A program made the translations under genes and the position numbers. The notes under the pieces are model-generated. The model was given only the letters and a program-made list of their open reading frames with translations. It was not told the origin of the DNA and did no database searches. From NCBI RefSeq assembly GCF_027359415.1, contig NZ_CP114780.1:1448764-1512763 (forward strand): a stretch of 64,000 nucleotides of DNA, in the 5' to 3' direction. This DNA is from Prochlorococcus marinus str. MIT 0918 (GTDB lineage: Bacteria; Cyanobacteriota; Cyanobacteriia; PCC-6307; Cyanobiaceae). Shown one piece after another: positions 17,880-28,188 of the stretch. Numbering within the stretch: position 1 is the first letter of the stretch; each line of letters begins with the position of its first letter.

Positions 17880-19490
17880 ATGAATTGTTCTCAAAACGAT
17901 GTTTTAAATATAAAAGGCTTAAGTGTTTCTTATCCAGGTTCTTCTGATTGGGTCTTAGAGGATCTGAATATGAGTCTTAAGGCAGGTGAACGCCTTGCTT
18001 TAATAGGAAGTTCAGGGTCTGGTAAAAGCACTGTTGCGAAAGTTTTATTACAAATACTTCCATCAGGCAGTATTTGTAGAGGACAACTTTTATTGAAAAA
18101 TAAAGATCTTTTGAGCCTGAATGAAAAAGATTTGAAAAGACTAAGAGGTGAATTGATTGGATTGATTTTTCAAGATCCTGGCTCACGTTTGAATCCATTG
18201 ATGACTATTGGAGAACACCTTTTAGATACCTTCAAGGCTCATCAACAAAACCAATCACTGACTGTTCAGAAACTTAAATCAGAAAAATTATTAGAACAAG
18301 TTGGCATTAATCCTCAAAGGTTTAATGCATATCCTCATGAATTTAGTGGTGGTATGCGTCAGCGCTTATGCATTGCTTTGGCAATTGCCTTAAACCCTCC
18401 TTTAATCATTGCTGATGAACCAACTTCAAGCCTTGATGTTGTAATAGCTAATCAGATTATGAGCGAATTAAGTATTTTATGTGATGAGTTGGGGAGTTCT
18501 CTTTTATTGATTACTCATGACTTAGCTCTTGCCTCAAAGTGGTCTCAAAGAATAGCAATCCTTGACCAAGGAAAAATTGTTGAAGAGCAATCAAATCGCA
18601 AGCTTTTTATTTCTCCTCAATCAGTTCTTGCTAAGAAATTGGTTAGTGCAGCTATAGCGCGTGAAGAATGTTCTCAATCATTCGACCAGAAAAGGGAGGT
18701 CATTTTTGAAGTTGACAGATTACGATGTTGGCATCCTTTGCCAGGAGTACCTTGGAAAAACACTTGGGTCAAGGCAATTGATGAAATTAGTTTTTCTTTA
18801 AGTATTGGAGAAACGCTTGGTGTGGTTGGAGTTTCTGGATGTGGGAAGAGTACTTTATGTCGAGCTCTTTTAGGTTTAACTCCTATTAGGGGAGGCGAAG
18901 TTAAATTGTATGGAAGAAATTTAAGAGATTCACATGACAACTCTCTAAAAAAAGCTAAACAAGTAATCCAAATGGTCTTTCAAGACCCTTTTGCTTCTTT
19001 AAATCCTAAGATGACAGTATTAGAAGCTATTTCTGACCCTCTTCTTATTCATGGTTTGGCCAACAAAGCAAGTGCAAAAGAACAAACAAGGTTGCTTTTA
19101 GAGCAAGTCGGTCTTATTCCAGCACAAGATTTTCAGAATCGTTTTCCTCATCAGCTTTCAGGTGGTCAGCAACAAAGAGTAGCTATTGCTCGAGCCCTTG
19201 CGATGAAACCGAAAGTTCTTATTTGTGATGAAAGTGTAAGCATGTTAGATGCTGAGATTCAAACGGATGTTTTATCATTACTTCGCTCATTACAAGTTAA
19301 TTTAGGATTAGCAATTCTCTTTATTACTCATGACCTGGCTGTGGCAAGTTCTTTTTGTCACAGAATCATTGTTTTAAATAAAGGTAAAATTGTTGAAGAA
19401 GGTTTTGCTAAGCAAATAATAAGTTCTCCAACTACTACTTTCACTCAAAAATTAGTGAGTTCTTCACCAAGAGTGAGATCTTTTAATTAG
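17880..19490 (+). CDS. double-ATPase ABC transporter protein, peptide/nickel type
   Basis: Two ABC ATPase domains are fused in one 536-residue chain, in the order of DppD-DppF. Domain 1 has GSSGSGKST, the signature FSGGMRQR and Walker B IIADEPTSSLD. Domain 2 has GVSGCGKST, LSGGQQQR and LICDESVSMLD. Both look competent. The family energises uptake of oligopeptides, nickel or similar solutes at the inner membrane. No permease or binding-protein gene lies beside it, so partners must be elsewhere. ATG at 17880 was preferred over an in-frame TTG at 17868. Confidence 0.88.
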   Translation: MNCSQNDVLNIKGLSVSYPGSSDWVLEDLNMSLKAGERLALIGSSGSGKSTVAKVLLQILPSGSICRGQLLLKNKDLLSLNEKDLKRLRGELIGLIFQDPGSRLNPLMTIGEHLLDTFKAHQQNQSLTVQKLKSEKLLEQVGINPQRFNAYPHEFSGGMRQRLCIALAIALNPPLIIADEPTSSLDVVIANQIMSELSILCDELGSSLLLITHDLALASKWSQRIAILDQGKIVEEQSNRKLFISPQSVLAKKLVSAAIAREECSQSFDQKREVIFEVDRLRCWHPLPGVPWKNTWVKAIDEISFSLSIGETLGVVGVSGCGKSTLCRALLGLTPIRGGEVKLYGRNLRDSHDNSLKKAKQVIQMVFQDPFASLNPKMTVLEAISDPLLIHGLANKASAKEQTRLLLEQVGLIPAQDFQNRFPHQLSGGQQQRVAIARALAMKPKVLICDESVSMLDAEIQTDVLSLLRSLQVNLGLAILFITHDLAVASSFCHRIIVLNKGKIVEEGFAKQIISSPTTTFTQKLVSSSPRVRSFN

Positions 19491-19499
19491 TTAAGTAAT

Positions 19500-20456
19500 T
19501 TATTTTCTCAAGATAGTCAGAATCTTTTCAAATGTATGCGGTAATGGAGCTTCAAAAAGCATCTCATTATTTTTGATAGGATGCTTTAATCCGAGATGGC
19601 GAGCATGTAAAACTTGACTTTTAACATTAGTTGGTAATTTCTTACAACGGCTATATGTAGGGTCTCCTAGAATTGGATGTCCAATATGAGCAGAATGAAC
19701 ACGAATTTGGTGAGTTCGACCAGTATCTAATTGAAACGTTAAAAGAGAGTAATCACCAAGTCTCTCAATGAGTTCCCAATGAGTACATGCATACCTCCCA
19801 GTGTCATTACTAACGACAGCATATCTTTTTCTATCAACCGGATGTCTACCTATATCGCCAATAATAGAGCCTTTATCTCCTTTAGGGACGCCATGTACTA
19901 TAGCCATGTACTTTCTAGATGCAATCCTTTTTTGAATTTGAACTTGGAGCTTAACTAAAGCTTCTTGTGACTTTGCTACAACAATGCAGCCTGTTGTATC
20001 CTTATCAAGTCGATGCACTATTCCAGGGCGAAGCTTTCCATTTATTCCTGGCAAATCAGAACAGTGATGCAATAATCCATTAACTAGTGTGCCATCTTTA
20101 TTGCCTGGTGCTGGATGTACTGTTAAACCTGCTGGTTTGTTAATAACAATAATATGCTCATCTTCAAAAAGGATATTTAAATCCATTTTTTGTGGTTTCA
20201 AATATGGTAATGGTTCAGGAGGTGGTTGCCATAATTGAACTTCATCTCCTTCTCTAAGAGGTGTTTTAGCTTTTCCTTCTTTTCCATTAACAAGCACTAA
20301 TCCATTTTCAATGAATTTCTGGACCCTTGCTCTACTTTCATCAGGCCGCTTGCTGACTAACCATCGATCTAGACGCATAGGTAAAGGTTTAGAGTAATGA
20401 AGTGCTATTAGCTCCCCTTCTCCTTTCCCAAATGATTGTGTTGGATCTTCAGACAT
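19500..20456 (-). CDS. rluD: RluA-family 23S rRNA pseudouridine synthase
   Basis: The enzyme isomerises specific uridines in 23S rRNA. The 318 residues begin with an S4-like RNA-binding domain (about residues 25-90, MRLDRWLVSKRPDESRA), followed by the catalytic domain with NKPAGLTVHP, the active-site HRLDKDTTG (Asp about residue 150) and TGRTHQIRVH. RluD-type specificity is inferred from the S4 domain and length. It is nine bases downstream of rbgA, so two ribosome-assembly genes share a unit. Confidence 0.9.
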   Translation of the reverse strand: MSEDPTQSFGKGEGELIALHYSKPLPMRLDRWLVSKRPDESRARVQKFIENGLVLVNGKEGKAKTPLREGDEVQLWQPPPEPLPYLKPQKMDLNILFEDEHIIVINKPAGLTVHPAPGNKDGTLVNGLLHHCSDLPGINGKLRPGIVHRLDKDTTGCIVVAKSQEALVKLQVQIQKRIASRKYMAIVHGVPKGDKGSIIGDIGRHPVDRKRYAVVSNDTGRYACTHWELIERLGDYSLLTFQLDTGRTHQIRVHSAHIGHPILGDPTYSRCKKLPTNVKSQVLHARHLGLKHPIKNNEMLFEAPLPHTFEKILTILRK

Positions 20457-20464
20457 TTGTAATT

Positions 20465-21322
20465 TTATGGAAGTTCCAGAGAAATGGGACCAATTAGTTT
20501 CTTGCGGAAATCATCTAGTAGTCTTTGTGCCATTCTACATTTATCCCCTGACGTGTGATAGTTAGCTGCATCTTCTAGCCATAGATGTGGATTGGTGCGA
20601 TGTTTTTTAATATCTATTCCATAACGGCTATTAAGGATATCTGATTGTATGCCAGCAATATTTATTAGTTTGATTTCATTCATTATCTCTAAGAATCTTA
20701 TTGCTACTGATTCAACATCATAAGAAGCTTGTCCGATGTCATCACATATAGCAAGTTTGATCGCAGCTTCTTGATCTTCTAATTTAGGAGGTAATACACC
20801 AGGTGAATCCAATAAATCAAGTTGTTGTCCAACTCGAACCCATCTCAGAGATTTTGTTACCCCAGCTTTTCTTGAACTTTGCACAATTTTTTTATTGACT
20901 AATCTATTGATTAGAGCGGACTTCCCAACATTTGGGAATCCAAGAGTAAGTGCTCTGACTGCTCTATTACGCATACCTCTAAATGATCGTCTTTGATTCA
21001 ATTCTTCTCCAAGTTCAATAGCTGCTTCTTTAATTTGCTTTATTCCATCACCATTTTTAGCATTACACCACCAAAATGGTTGCCCTTGCTGTTTAAACCA
21101 TTTATCCCACGAAGTTATAGCCTTGTTTGAAATCATATCTTTTCGATTGATCACCATTAAATGCTTTTTGTTTTTGATCCATTTCTGAAGATAAGGATGT
21201 GAAGTGGCAAGTGGAATTCGAGCATCTCTTACTTCGATAACTAGATCTATTTTTTCTAGATGAGTAGTAAGTTGTTTTTCGGCTTTTGCTATGTGGCCTG
21301 GATACCATTGAATAAGTTGCAT
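20465..21322 (-). CDS. rbgA: ribosome biogenesis GTPase RbgA/YlqF
   Basis: This circularly permuted GTPase acts late in 50S subunit assembly. The 285-residue protein has the permuted order: NRKDM (G4) first, then GFPNVGKSALINRL (G1), LLDSPGVLPP (G3). The N-terminus MQLIQWYPGHIAKAEK is the conserved family start, which supports the ATG at 21322 rather than an in-frame TTG at 21355. It is followed closely by rluD. Confidence 0.93.
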   Translation of the reverse strand: MQLIQWYPGHIAKAEKQLTTHLEKIDLVIEVRDARIPLATSHPYLQKWIKNKKHLMVINRKDMISNKAITSWDKWFKQQGQPFWWCNAKNGDGIKQIKEAAIELGEELNQRRSFRGMRNRAVRALTLGFPNVGKSALINRLVNKKIVQSSRKAGVTKSLRWVRVGQQLDLLDSPGVLPPKLEDQEAAIKLAICDDIGQASYDVESVAIRFLEIMNEIKLINIAGIQSDILNSRYGIDIKKHRTNPHLWLEDAANYHTSGDKCRMAQRLLDDFRKKLIGPISLELP

Positions 21323-21783
21323 TTTCACGAAGGCTTTAAATTTGAGAAGATGCAATTTTGATCACTTTGGAGAGCGTACTTTGATGGTTTTTATGGAGAT
21401 TAATCTTTCTTTTTATAATAATTACATGAATTATGATTATTTGGGAAATATCAGAAATGATCATATGCAGGTTGCTATCTATTGACGGCTTTAATTCAGA
21501 GGTTCTTGTTAACTCTACTTTTATTTCTTTTTGGACTTTTCATAGTTTTGAAACTTGCTTCTTCTCTGAAAATTATTTTTGTGATATAGACATAAATTCT
21601 TGTTCTAGATCTATCATTTTAATCTCATTGTAATAAGAAACAGTATTACTAGAAAACCTAATTCTTGCAATACCAATGGTTTTCAGAGTTTAACGTTGTG
21701 GCCAGGTGAATTGTCTGGCTCCTTCAGAATCCATTTGTACTTGTATCGGGTTATTGTCGGCGATCAAGATTTTAAGTTAAGTC
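21323..21783. other. 461-base gap between rbgA and pgk
   Basis: No gene here is supported. Frames of 33 and 66 codons on the plus strand (from about 21382 and 21433) have unconvincing composition. A TATAAT lies at about 21414 on the plus strand but without a clear -35 box. Just upstream of pgk, GCCAG (21701-21705) and CTGGC (21715-21719) can form a short hairpin, probably in the pgk leader. No tRNA or known small RNA was recognised. Confidence 0.5.
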
Positions 21784-22992
21784 ATGTCAAAGCGTTCTCT
21801 CTCAAGTCTCGGAATTGAGGACCTCAGTGGGAAGAAAGTTTTAGTTAGGGTTGATTTTAACGTCCCTCTTAATGAAGAAGGTTCGATAACCGATGACACA
21901 AGAATTCGTGCAGCTCTCCCAACTATTAAACATTTAATGGAGAATCAAGCCAAAGTAATTCTTGCAGCTCATTTTGGCAGACCTAAAGGTCAGGTGAATG
22001 AAAGTATGCGCCTTACCCCAGTCGCTAAAAGATTGAGTGAATTACTAGACCAGACTGTTGCAAAAACTGATAGTTGCATTGGTCCTGATGCAAAAGCAAA
22101 AGTCCAAGAAATGAGTAATGGAGAAGTTATTCTTTTGGAGAATGTCAGATTTATTGCAGGGGAAGAAAAAAATGATTCGGAGTTTTCAAAACAATTATCC
22201 GCTTTAGCTGAGATTTATGTGAATGATGCGTTTGGTGCAGCGCATAGAGCTCATGCTTCCACTGAAGGAGTGACAAACTTTTTAAATCCAAGTGTTGCAG
22301 GATATTTAATGGAAAAAGAGTTGCAATATTTGCAAGGGGCTATCGATTCACCTAAGCGTCCTTTAGCTGCAATTGTAGGTGGCTCTAAGGTAAGTAGTAA
22401 AATCGGAGTTTTAGAGTCTTTGATTGATAAGTGTGACAAGGTATTAATTGGTGGAGGAATGATATTTACCTTTTATAAAGCTAGAGGTTTGTCCGTAGGC
22501 AAAAGTTTAGTAGAAGATGACAAGCTGGAGCTTGCTCGATCTTTAGAACAAAAGGCAAAAGCTAAGGGGGTGCAGTTGCTTTTACCTAATGATGTCGTCT
22601 TAGCAGACAATTTTGCTCCAGATGCTGACAGTCAGATTTCAGACATAGATTCAATACCAGAAGGATGGATGGGTTTAGATATAGGACCTGAATCAATAAA
22701 GCTATTCCAAAAAGCTTTAGGTGATTGTCAAACTGTTATTTGGAATGGTCCTATGGGTGTTTTTGAATTTGATAAATTTGCGAATGGAACAAATGCAATT
22801 TCAACAACATTGGCTGAATTGAGTGCTAAAGGATGCTGCACAATTATTGGAGGAGGTGATTCTGTTGCAGCAGTAGAAAAGGCTGGGCTTGCATCCAAGA
22901 TGTCTCATATTTCTACTGGTGGAGGAGCTAGTCTTGAGTTGCTTGAGGGGAAGGTTTTGCCAGGGGTTGCAGCGCTTGACAATCAAGCTTAA
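21784..22992 (+). CDS. pgk: phosphoglycerate kinase
   Basis: In photosynthetic cells this enzyme phosphorylates 3-phosphoglycerate in the Calvin cycle; the reverse reaction yields ATP in glycolysis. The 402-residue protein shows [31 protein letters not shown] and the nucleotide-binding [13 protein letters not shown] near the end. It is a single gene with a 5' leader of uncertain length. It converges with the 23.0 kb unknown, with 34 bases between stops. Confidence 0.98.
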   Translation: MSKRSLSSLGIEDLSGKKVLVRVDFNVPLNEEGSITDDTRIRAALPTIKHLMENQAKVILAAHFGRPKGQVNESMRLTPVAKRLSELLDQTVAKTDSCIGPDAKAKVQEMSNGEVILLENVRFIAGEEKNDSEFSKQLSALAEIYVNDAFGAAHRAHASTEGVTNFLNPSVAGYLMEKELQYLQGAIDSPKRPLAAIVGGSKVSSKIGVLESLIDKCDKVLIGGGMIFTFYKARGLSVGKSLVEDDKLELARSLEQKAKAKGVQLLLPNDVVLADNFAPDADSQISDIDSIPEGWMGLDIGPESIKLFQKALGDCQTVIWNGPMGVFEFDKFANGTNAISTTLAELSAKGCCTIIGGGDSVAAVEKAGLASKMSHISTGGGASLELLEGKVLPGVAALDNQA

Positions 22993-23026
22993 TTAAACAA
23001 TATTTTTCTAGCAAAGTTATCTGTAA

Positions 23027-23773
23027 TTATTTAAGGATTAAATTTTCTTTTTTAGATACAATTTTAACTGCTTTAGTTATAGATACAATCCCATTTGGAT
23101 GGGCTAAAAGAGCCCCCCACCTTTGTATACCTGGTTTTAAAGGAGCCCTTACCTTCTTAAAGATTCCTCCAGATTCCATTGGCACTAATTCAATTTCTTG
23201 ATGATTATTTGAGTGTAAATCTTTTGAATTTATAGCTATTAAACCACCTGCTAAAATTGAATCTTTTAGGGGTTTATTCACTATAATATCAATATCATAA
23301 CTACTTCCTGTAAGAACTATATTCGGTATACCTATTGTTATATCTATGTCGCTATTAATTGTTTTTAATATTGAGTATTCACTAATTAATTCTGTAGCAA
23401 TAGCTTTCATATCACTAAGCTTAACAGCAATTACTTTCTCGGCTTTTAGTGAGTATTCATATGCACCTATTTGTTCTTTACCTTTTATATCTATTAATAG
23501 CATTTGCTTTGCATTTGACTTACTTTTTAAATGTTTTATAGACCATTTTGCATTTGGAAATGATTCCCTAAAATAATTATATTTTTGATATAGTTCATCA
23601 GCTATTTTAGTTGCAAATAATTGGTAGAGATCCGCTTTTTTTTTGCTATTTAATGCTTTTTCTACTTTATTGCCAAAGGCTTCAATTTCATTGGCTTCGA
23701 CCAAAGTGCTTGGATAGAAAGCCAACATGACCATTAATCCTGAAGAAAAAATAGATTTAAGTAAATTGTGCAC
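23027..23773 (-). CDS. secreted protein of unknown function
   Basis: I do not recognise this 248-residue protein. A GTG start at 23773 gives a short basic N-terminus and a hydrophobic segment ending near residue 27 (LVEANE), a likely signal peptide. The mature part is Lys/Ile/Ser-rich without cysteine. Its first half resembles a small alpha-beta domain rich in charged helices (VEKALNSKKKADLYQLFA); the second half is beta-rich. It is separated from the divergent murG by about 57 bases. A periplasmic or lipid-side role is possible but unproven. Confidence 0.7.
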   Translation of the reverse strand: MHNLLKSIFSSGLMVMLAFYPSTLVEANEIEAFGNKVEKALNSKKKADLYQLFATKIADELYQKYNYFRESFPNAKWSIKHLKSKSNAKQMLLIDIKGKEQIGAYEYSLKAEKVIAVKLSDMKAIATELISEYSILKTINSDIDITIGIPNIVLTGSSYDIDIIVNKPLKDSILAGGLIAINSKDLHSNNHQEIELVPMESGGIFKKVRAPLKPGIQRWGALLAHPNGIVSITKAVKIVSKKENLILK

Positions 23774-23830
23774 CTAGTGAGTTTTTAGTTACCTATAACT
23801 TAACCGTAGACCATTTTGAGTACTGTTTTT

Positions 23831-24898
23831 ATGGTTAGGCTTCTTATTGCTGCTAGTGGTACAGGGGGACATATTTTCCCTGCTCTTTCAGTAGCAGAAG
23901 AATTGCCTGTTTCTTGGGAAATAAGCTGGTTAGGGGTGCCTAGTCGTTTGGAGAACGTATTAGTTCCAAAAAAATTTCAGATGACATTAATACCAGTTGA
24001 TGGTTTACAAGGGAATGGTCTAAAGAAGGTTTTTCAATTGATCAAGTTAATTGCATCTAGTTTTTTGGTTATTCGTTTGATTAGGAGGAAACGAATTCAA
24101 GTTGTATTTTCAACAGGAGGGTATATTGCGGCCCCTGCAATAATTGCCTCAAAAATTTGTGGCGTGAAAGTTATTTTACATGAATCTAATGCTTTCCCTG
24201 GAAAAGTAACACGGCTCTTGGGAATTTTTTGTGATGAGGTTGCCTTGGGGATACCTCATGCAAAAGAAAAATTAATAAGTTGCAAAACGATTTGTACTGG
24301 GACACCTGTTAGAAAATCATTTCTTCTCAAACATGCATTACCTCGATGGGTACCTCAAGGATGTTCTCCATTAATTGTTGTGATGGGTGGTAGTCAAGGA
24401 GCTGTAGGGTTAAATAACATTATTAAAGAGATATTACCTACCTTATTGAGCAGAGGGTTTCGAATTGTTCATATTACAGGTGAGAATTCGGCATTAGGAA
24501 TTAAGAATCGAAATTTAGTTGAAAAGACTTTTACTAATGATATCCCTGGCTTATTTCAACATGCTCATCTTGTAATTACTAGAGCCGGTTCTGGTGCTTT
24601 AAGCGAACTTGCTGTATGTGGTACTCCTGCAATTTTTGTTCCTTATCCATATGCAGCAGATAACCATCAAGAATGTAATGCTGTATATGCAGCATTACAT
24701 GGAGGTGCATTTATTATTCATCAACATCAATCCAGCTCAAAAACATTACAGAAGACTATAGAACTTTTATTCCGAGGCTATTTATCTAACAATTCTATTC
24801 AGAATGACTTGTTAGAACAAATGAGTAAAGGAATGAAAAGAATAGCTAGTTCAAAAGCCCATTTGAAATTAGTAAAAATACTTATAAGCTATGTGTGA
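23831..24898 (+). CDS. murG: UDP-GlcNAc transferase MurG
   Basis: MurG adds GlcNAc to lipid I to form lipid II on the cytoplasmic face of the membrane. The 355 residues begin MVRLLIAASGTGGHIFPALS with the donor/acceptor glycine loop. Later motifs are FSTGGYIAAPA, HESNAFPGK, MGGSQGA and TRAGSGALSELA. ATG at 23831 matches homologues; an in-frame TTG at 23816 is the alternative. The 3' end overlaps the opposed CobD-like gene by 17 bases. Confidence 0.95.
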   Translation: MVRLLIAASGTGGHIFPALSVAEELPVSWEISWLGVPSRLENVLVPKKFQMTLIPVDGLQGNGLKKVFQLIKLIASSFLVIRLIRRKRIQVVFSTGGYIAAPAIIASKICGVKVILHESNAFPGKVTRLLGIFCDEVALGIPHAKEKLISCKTICTGTPVRKSFLLKHALPRWVPQGCSPLIVVMGGSQGAVGLNNIIKEILPTLLSRGFRIVHITGENSALGIKNRNLVEKTFTNDIPGLFQHAHLVITRAGSGALSELAVCGTPAIFVPYPYAADNHQECNAVYAALHGGAFIIHQHQSSSKTLQKTIELLFRGYLSNNSIQNDLLEQMSKGMKRIASSKAHLKLVKILISYV

Positions 24899-26006
24899 TT
24901 ATTTTTTTCATTGTATCTACAATACGTCGATTATTTGATTTACTCTGAAGACTAATACGCAGCCAATTTTCTCCTAACCCTTTAAAGGATCTACAATCGC
25001 GCACTAAAATATTTTTATAACCAAGTTGTTCTCTTAGTTTTGATAGGGACTTATAGCTTTCAATTAGCTGGAAATTAGTTGATGAGGGGTGAGAAATAAT
25101 ACCCGGGATTTTTTGAAGATTTTCGTGAAGCCATTCGCCTTCTTTTCTTACCCAGTGATGGACCTTTTTAATTCTTTTTGTCAGGATTTGTTTTTCATTC
25201 ATTAAGACCTTTATTATTGATATAGATAATCCATTAACAGGCCAGGGATCTCTTAATGCTTGCCATCGCCAAAGTCTTTCTTCAGAGCTAATTGCATACC
25301 CTATTCTTAATCCCGCTATTGCAAATAGCTTGGTTAAGCTTCTAAGGACAATTAAATTTGGATAATGTTTTACTAATGGTATTAATGACTCTTTGTCTCC
25401 ATTAGGGACTAATGGTAAGAAAGCTTCGTCACAGATAATAAGACTATTATTTTTTAGTAGTTCTTCTATAGATTGCCTACTCCAAAAGTGACCAGTAGGG
25501 TTGTGTGGATTAGTTATCCAAAGCACTTTTGCTTTAGTTGCCCATGGGAAAGGTTTAGGATATTCTTTATCCCAATGTAGAGGCAGTGGTTTCTGGATGT
25601 ATTTTCCACCCCAGCAATCTAGAGCTCTTTTATAATCATAAAACCCTGGGTAAGGTAATATGCTGATTCCATGTATTGATGCTTCATGTGCTGCCCAAGT
25701 TATTAATTCTGACGCACCATTCCCAGGTAGGATCATGGTCGGACAAACTTGATGATAACGGCCAAGTGCTTCTCGTATGTCGTTGTGATTTCGATCTGGA
25801 TAGGATCTGATTATTTGGCTATCAATTGCTTCATGCAAATGTCGATGTAATTTTGAAGGTAATGAAAAAGGGACTATAGATGCACTCGCATCTATAAGTG
25901 AATTTATATCTACTCCTAAATTTTTTGCTTCTTCTTCTAGATTTCCACCATGTTGAAGCATGTATGCTGATAGTGAATTATTATACTGATTAGCTTTTAA
26001 ATCCAT
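24882..26006 (-). CDS. CobD-like class I/II aminotransferase (threonine-phosphate decarboxylase type)
   Basis: This 374-residue PLP protein opens with [14 protein letters not shown] and DASASIVPF, the opening typical of CobD (L-threonine-O-3-phosphate decarboxylase), which makes the aminopropanol linker of cobalamins. Other landmarks are [23 protein letters not shown] and the Schiff-base lysine in [16 protein letters not shown]. HisC-like specificity cannot be excluded. The start overlaps the last ten bases of pyrD, so the two are likely cotranscribed. No other cobalamin gene is in the window. Confidence 0.75.
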   Translation of the reverse strand: MDLKANQYNNSLSAYMLQHGGNLEEEAKNLGVDINSLIDASASIVPFSLPSKLHRHLHEAIDSQIIRSYPDRNHNDIREALGRYHQVCPTMILPGNGASELITWAAHEASIHGISILPYPGFYDYKRALDCWGGKYIQKPLPLHWDKEYPKPFPWATKAKVLWITNPHNPTGHFWSRQSIEELLKNNSLIICDEAFLPLVPNGDKESLIPLVKHYPNLIVLRSLTKLFAIAGLRIGYAISSEERLWRWQALRDPWPVNGLSISIIKVLMNEKQILTKRIKKVHHWVRKEGEWLHENLQKIPGIISHPSSTNFQLIESYKSLSKLREQLGYKNILVRDCRSFKGLGENWLRISLQSKSNNRRIVDTMKKIITHSL

Positions 26007-27178
26007 GGCACATCGCTTCCAATAGCTTCTGAGATATTTTTAAATCCATGACGACTAAGTTGAGATGTTAACCCTTCAAGAATATTAGGTACTAAGATTG
26101 GCCCTTGAAAAATCCACCCTGTATAGATTTGGATAAGAGAAGCTCCAGCTGTAATACGTTCCCAGGCACTTTCAGGGGAGTCAATTCCACCGACTCCAAT
26201 TAAAGGAAGCTCTTTCCCTGAGTTTTTACGTAGCCGTCGTATGATTTCCACTGCTCTGTTTCGTAAAGGGCGACCACTGAGCCCCCCTTCTTCTTTACTT
26301 AGAGGTATTCCGGTTTGTGAAATGATTCTTTCTTCAAGGCCTAAACGATTGAGACTAGTATTAACAGCAATAATTCCCGCTAATCCTTCCTCAAAAGCTA
26401 CTTGAGCTAACCCATCAATTTGGTGATTGTCTAAGTCAGGTGCAATTTTTACCAGCAAAGGAGGGCAAGAAGGTATTCTCCTTAATCGTTTAATTAATTT
26501 TCGTAATTGAGTAGAATCCTGTAACTTCCTTAACCCTGGTGTGTTGGGTGAGCTCACATTAATCACTACATAATCAGCAAAATCTGATAAAAGTTCTAAT
26601 GAAGAGGCGTAGTCATCACCAGCTTGCTCAAGAGGAGTTATTTTTGATTTGCCTAAGTTGAGGCCAACAATAGAAGATCTCTTCCCTGGGGATTCAATTC
26701 TTTGCCTTTCTAGAGTTTTTCTTAGTTCTTTTGCTCCATTATTGTTAAAACCCATTCTATTTAAAGCAGCCTTTTCTTTTGAAAGGCGAAAAAGTCTAGG
26801 TTTTGGATTTCCTTCTTGAGCATGCCAAGTTACTGTCCCAAGCTCTGAAAATCCAAATCCAAAATCTTCCCAAATACAAGCTGCAATTCCATTTTTATCA
26901 AAACCTGCTGCAAGACCTATAGGATTTTTAAAATGACATCCAAATAATCTTTGCTCTAGTTTATTGTCTTTACGTTGTAATTCCTTAGCTAAAACAGCTA
27001 GGCCTTGAGATATGACAGGCCATTTTCGAAGTAAAGAGATTTTGCCAAGATTGTTAAGGGTGAATTGAGTTAACTGTTCTGCGTCTAGACCTTCATCTTT
27101 AGCCAGTATTGGACTGATGAGTTGCTTGTAAATTGATTCACTGGAGAACAGTTGTGAACGTGATCTACTATTCATTTT
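25997..27178 (-). CDS. pyrD: dihydroorotate dehydrogenase, class 2
   Basis: This membrane-associated, quinone-linked flavoenzyme oxidises dihydroorotate in pyrimidine synthesis. The 393 residues have a helical N-terminus typical of class 2, then [33 protein letters not shown] (the catalytic serine lies in this region) and [16 protein letters not shown] at 27178 lies inside the last codons of rnhA (11-base overlap). A start at 27211 would extend the overlap for no alignment gain. The cobD-like gene overlaps its 3' end. Confidence 0.95.
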   Translation of the reverse strand, partial: KMNSRSRSQLFSSESIYKQLISPILAKDEGLDAEQLTQFTLNNLGKISLLRKWPVISQGLAVLAKELQRKDNKLEQRLFGCHFKNPIGLAAGFDKNGIAACIWEDFGFGFSELGTVTWHAQEGNPKPRLFRLSKEKAALNRMGFNNNGAKELRKTLERQRIESPGKRSSIVGLNLGKSKITPLEQAGDDYASSLELLSDFADYVVINVSSPNTPGLRKLQDSTQLRKLIKRLRRIPSCPPLLVKIAPDLDNHQIDGLAQVAFEEGLAGIIAVNTSLNRLGLEERIISQTGIPLSKEEGGLSGRPLRNRAVEIIRRLRKNSGKELPLIGVGGIDSPESAWERITAGASLIQIYTGWIFQGPILVPNILEGLTSQLSRHGFKNISEAIGSDVPWI

Positions 27179-27662
27179 GATTTTTATGATCACATTGCAG
27201 TTGTATCGCAATCCTTTTTGAAAAGCTCACAGCTATATAATCGACTCTTTCATTATCAGGATCGCCACTATGACCTTTTACGTATTCTAAAGACACATCC
27301 GGCAACCGAGAGTTGTCTAATGCTTTCCAAAGATCTTGATTGAGTACTTTTTTACCTGCAGCAGTTTTCCAACCTTTTTGTTTCCATCCTATTATCCATT
27401 TTTCAAAGCCATCAATAAGATATTTGCTGTCAGTACGAATTTTTAGATTTGGATGTCTAGGGAGATTTTCTAGTTTTTTTAAAATCGATAAAGCTGCATA
27501 AAGTTCCATACGATTATTCGTTGTATTTTCTGCAAAACCTCCAAACTCTTCTATGGTCCCGTCTTCAAAACGTAATATTGCACCCCATCCTCCTGGGCCT
27601 GGATTTCCACTACATGCCCCATCAGTGGCTGCTGCGATTACTAGACCATGCTGTTTGATCAT
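27168..27662 (-). CDS. rnhA: ribonuclease HI
   Basis: RNase HI degrades the RNA strand of RNA-DNA hybrids. The 164-residue protein has the four carboxylates in [32 protein letters not shown] and [12 protein letters not shown]. The ATG at 27662 gives [15 protein letters not shown], in register with E. coli RNase HI. An upstream in-frame ATG at 27695 would translate through the rplL terminator hairpin. The chosen start is only about three bases from the terminator U tract, so it lacks a usual ribosome site. pyrD overlaps its end. Confidence 0.92.
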   Translation of the reverse strand: MIKQHGLVIAAATDGACSGNPGPGGWGAILRFEDGTIEEFGGFAENTTNNRMELYAALSILKKLENLPRHPNLKIRTDSKYLIDGFEKWIIGWKQKGWKTAAGKKVLNQDLWKALDNSRLPDVSLEYVKGHSGDPDNERVDYIAVSFSKRIAIQLQCDHKNQNE

Positions 27663-27664
27663 GT

Positions 27665-27693
27665 GAAAAAAATAGCCGGTCATTGTGACCGGC
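27665..27693 (-). terminator. rho-independent terminator of the rplJ-rplL unit
   Basis: On the minus strand GCCGGTCA and TGACCGGC form a perfect 8-bp stem with a three-base loop (27675-27693), followed by TATTTTTTTC. It lies 46 bases after the rplL stop and immediately before the rnhA start codon. Confidence 0.9.
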
Positions 27694-27738
27694 ATTTGTT
27701 ATTGGTTGTAGAAATTCTTAGTCAGAAGCAATTGGAAT

Positions 27739-28131
27739 TTACTTAAGAGTTACTTTTCCGCCTGCATCCTCTATAGATTTCTTAAGGGCTTCTGCATCCT
27801 CTTTGGATGCACCTTCTTTAATAGTTTTAGGAGCAGCTTCAACCATAGCTTTTGCGTCTCCTAATCCTAGCCCTGTTGCATTCCTAACTTCTTTTAGGAC
27901 TTTGATTTTTGCTGATGGCTCAAAACTTTCGAGCACTACATCAAATTCGGTTTTTTCTTCTGCGGCACCTTCACTATCGCCACCAGTGGCGCCAGGAGCA
28001 GCCATGACAACGCCAGCAGATGCGGCGGCGGAAACACCGAAGGCCTCTTCTATTTGCTTAACAAGCTCTGAGGCTTCAAGTAATGAAAGGCTTTTTAAGG
28101 ACTCGAGAATCTCGTCTGTTTTTGAAGACAT
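27739..28131 (-). CDS. rplL: 50S ribosomal protein L7/L12
   Basis: L7/L12 forms the flexible stalk that recruits translation factors. The 130-residue protein has the N-terminal dimerisation domain, an Ala/Gly-rich hinge ([11 protein letters not shown]) and the C-terminal domain with [10 protein letters not shown] and [18 protein letters not shown]. It follows rplJ by 57 bases and ends at a strong terminator. Confidence 0.98.
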   Translation of the reverse strand: MSSKTDEILESLKSLSLLEASELVKQIEEAFGVSAAASAGVVMAAPGATGGDSEGAAEEKTEFDVVLESFEPSAKIKVLKEVRNATGLGLGDAKAMVEAAPKTIKEGASKEDAEALKKSIEDAGGKVTLK

Positions 28132-28188
28132 GATTTGAATACGGCAGATATTTAGGGAGAAAAAGATTTAGTCGAAGGTTGAGCTGAG

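Noticed and set aside
21433-21633. 66-codon frame upstream of pgk
   Set aside because: Composition (many Ser, Phe, Ile, Cys) fits AT-rich noncoding DNA and there is no good ribosome site.
27663-27695. Longer rnhA start at 27695
   Set aside because: It would translate the rplL terminator hairpin; homologues start at the later ATG.
27803-28138. 111-codon antisense frame over rplL
   Set aside because: It reflects the Ala-rich L7/L12 coding bias on the other strand.
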